Assembly (NCBI GenBank): GCA_020439995.1
Contig: JAGROY010000112.1
Span: 1 to 43,146 of the forward strand
DNA length: 43,146 nucleotides
Source: Verrucomicrobiia bacterium
GTDB taxonomy: Bacteria > Verrucomicrobiota > Verrucomicrobiia > Verrucomicrobiales > DEV007
Reading direction: 5' to 3'
Positions 42,031 to 43,146 of the stretch are shown piece after piece. How positions within the stretch are numbered: position 1 is the first letter of the stretch; the number at the start of each line of letters is the position of its first letter. A program made the translations under genes and the position numbers. The notes beneath the pieces were generated by a model, which was not told the DNA's origin, did no database searches, and saw only the letters and a program-made list of their open reading frames with translations.

Positions 42031-43102
42031 CTGTTAGTCTGCTGATGTGATTATCTTAGAGCTTACAGAACAAGACCTCGAAAATATTGCCGAAGCGCAG
42101 GACGACCCCGCTGTTTCGGTCAAAGTGCGCAAGAAGCTCCTTGCCGTTTCCATGCACTACGAAGGCGTCCAGCACGAAATTATCTGCGGGGTTTTGCGTG
42201 TCTGTTCCGCCACACTGGCCACTTATCTCAAGTCCTATCGCGACGGCGGGCTTCCTGCATTGTTGGAGAACCGCTACTATCAGCCAGCAAGTTCGCTTGC
42301 ACCATTCTGGCAGTGTCTGATTTGCTCCTTCAAGGCGGCTCCAGCCGCTTCGGCTAAAGATGCTGTGAGGCGGATAACGAATCTGACAGGCATTACACTT
42401 TCAGAAAGCCAGGCTGGACGCATCATGAAGAAGATGGGCATGAAGTTGCGCAAATGCATTCCAGTTCCGGGAAAAGCCAATCATCAGCTTCAGTTCGAGT
42501 TTCACGAAAGGGAGCTGATGCCGCGGCTACGAGAAGCCTCTCAGGGAGAACGTAAGGTCTTTTTCGTGGACGCATCCCACTTCGTACTCGGTGCATACGT
42601 TGGTTATCTTTGGTGCTTTGAAAGGCAGATTCTTAAGACGCCCTCAGGCAGGCAGCGATATTCTGTTCTCGGTGCCGTCGACAGTCACACAAAGGAACTG
42701 ATCACCGTGAGAACCAAAGGCAACATCAACGCGATGTCGGTCTGTGAGCTCTTTTGCGAAATCCGGCGACTGCATCCAGAAGGGGAAATCACTCTGGTGA
42801 TGGACAATGCCAGCTATCAGCATTCCTGGTTCACTAAACTGGGAGCGAGTGAACTTGGAATCGAGCTCCTCTTTCTTCCTCCTTACAGTCCGAATCTCAA
42901 TATCATAGAGAGACTTTGGAAGCTCGTGAAAAAGAACTGCCTGACCAACCGCTACTACGATAACTTCTCGAAATTCCAAGCCGCCATCGATCGGTGCCTC
43001 GACAGCGTCAATTCCTCACTCCAAGAAGAGGTCGAGTCGCTCCTGACTCTCAATTTCCATTTTTTCAGCAAACTCAAAACTTGATGCGCAGCAGTCTAGC
43101 AG
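42031..43102 (+). mobile_element. IS630-family insertion sequence
   Basis: Imperfect terminal inverted repeats flank the transposase gene: CTGTTAGTCTGCTG at 42031-42044 and, on the plus strand, CAGCAGTCTAGCAG at 43089-43102. They match at 12 of 14 positions when one is reverse-complemented. The left repeat ends two bases before the GTG start, and the right repeat begins four bases after the stop. The repeats may extend about four bases further outward. A TA occurs outside the left repeat, but I could not confirm the TA target duplication on both sides. Confidence 0.7.
42047..43084 (+). CDS. IS630-family DDE transposase
   Basis: The 345-residue protein has an N-terminal helix-turn-helix region (about 25-75) and a complete DDE domain: Asp175 in FFVDASHF, Asp253 in LVMDNASYQ and Glu288 in PPYSPNLNIIERLW, the signature tail of IS630 and Tc1/mariner relatives. 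Start is the GTG at 42047; an overlapping ATG at 42045 leads to an immediate stop. Many IS630 elements express transposase by frameshifting; here the gene is a single intact frame, so the element may be active. The start codon lies right at the inner edge of the left terminal repeat. Confidence 0.93.
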   Translation: MIILELTEQDLENIAEAQDDPAVSVKVRKKLLAVSMHYEGVQHEIICGVLRVCSATLATYLKSYRDGGLPALLENRYYQPASSLAPFWQCLICSFKAAPAASAKDAVRRITNLTGITLSESQAGRIMKKMGMKLRKCIPVPGKANHQLQFEFHERELMPRLREASQGERKVFFVDASHFVLGAYVGYLWCFERQILKTPSGRQRYSVLGAVDSHTKELITVRTKGNINAMSVCELFCEIRRLHPEGEITLVMDNASYQHSWFTKLGASELGIELLFLPPYSPNLNIIERLWKLVKKNCLTNRYYDNFSKFQAAIDRCLDSVNSSLQEEVESLLTLNFHFFSKLKT

Positions 43103-43146
43103 GATGATGTTTGCACGCAATACAAATCGCTGCTCGCTACGGTGGC

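Overview
This 43.1 kb window reads as the chromosome of a moderately GC-rich Gram-negative bacterium, most probably of the Verrucomicrobiota (PVC group). The inference rests on the combination of a three-domain phosphatase/RpiB/GlyA fusion, a secreted formylglycine sulfatase beside Gfo/Idh/MocA oxidoreductases (one with a Tat signal), menaquinone genes, outer-membrane beta-barrels and an RND efflux triad. No rRNA or marker protein settles the species.

Layout, left to right. (1) 1-4.8 kb: housekeeping genes: the 5' end of dapF, trpA, pdxJ, a secreted PPP-type phosphatase, a DUF456 membrane protein and an anchored unknown protein. (2) 4.9-8.1 kb: the fusion of low-molecular-weight phosphatase, ribose-5-phosphate isomerase B and serine hydroxymethyltransferase, then a nucleotide-sugar epimerase. 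(3) 8.1-19.7 kb: the centrepiece, a single 10.9 kb minus-strand gene for a hybrid NRPS-PKS with order A-T-KS-AT-T-AMT-C-A-T-TE, translationally coupled to an upstream omega-amidase-type nitrilase. (4) 19.8-22.0 kb: a divergent pair of outer-membrane genes (beta-barrel and Wza-like export protein). (5) 22-28.7 kb: priA, leuB, a small outer-membrane barrel with a clear terminator, and overlapping menC-menE. (6) 28.7-34.0 kb: a sugar or sulfated-glycan catabolic group: Tat-exported oxidoreductase, sulfatase, ribokinase-like kinase and a second oxidoreductase, followed by a REP-like palindromic repeat. (7) 34.2-39.9 kb: a TolC-like lipoprotein, membrane fusion protein and RND pump operon. (8) 40.1-43.1 kb: a mobile edge: tRNA-Arg(TCT), a tyrosine recombinase next to it, a gene-poor stretch and an IS630-family element.

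The most novel candidate is the megasynthase. It carries its own beta-aminotransferase domain and thioesterase and looks self-contained: an amino-acyl starter, one malonate extension, transamination of the beta-keto group and condensation with a second amino acid. The predicted product is a short peptide-like molecule with a vicinal 3,4-diamino acid. The coupled omega-amidase would fit if the AMT domain uses glutamine, because it would destroy the alpha-ketoglutaramate by-product. All product and partnership statements are inference from domain order.
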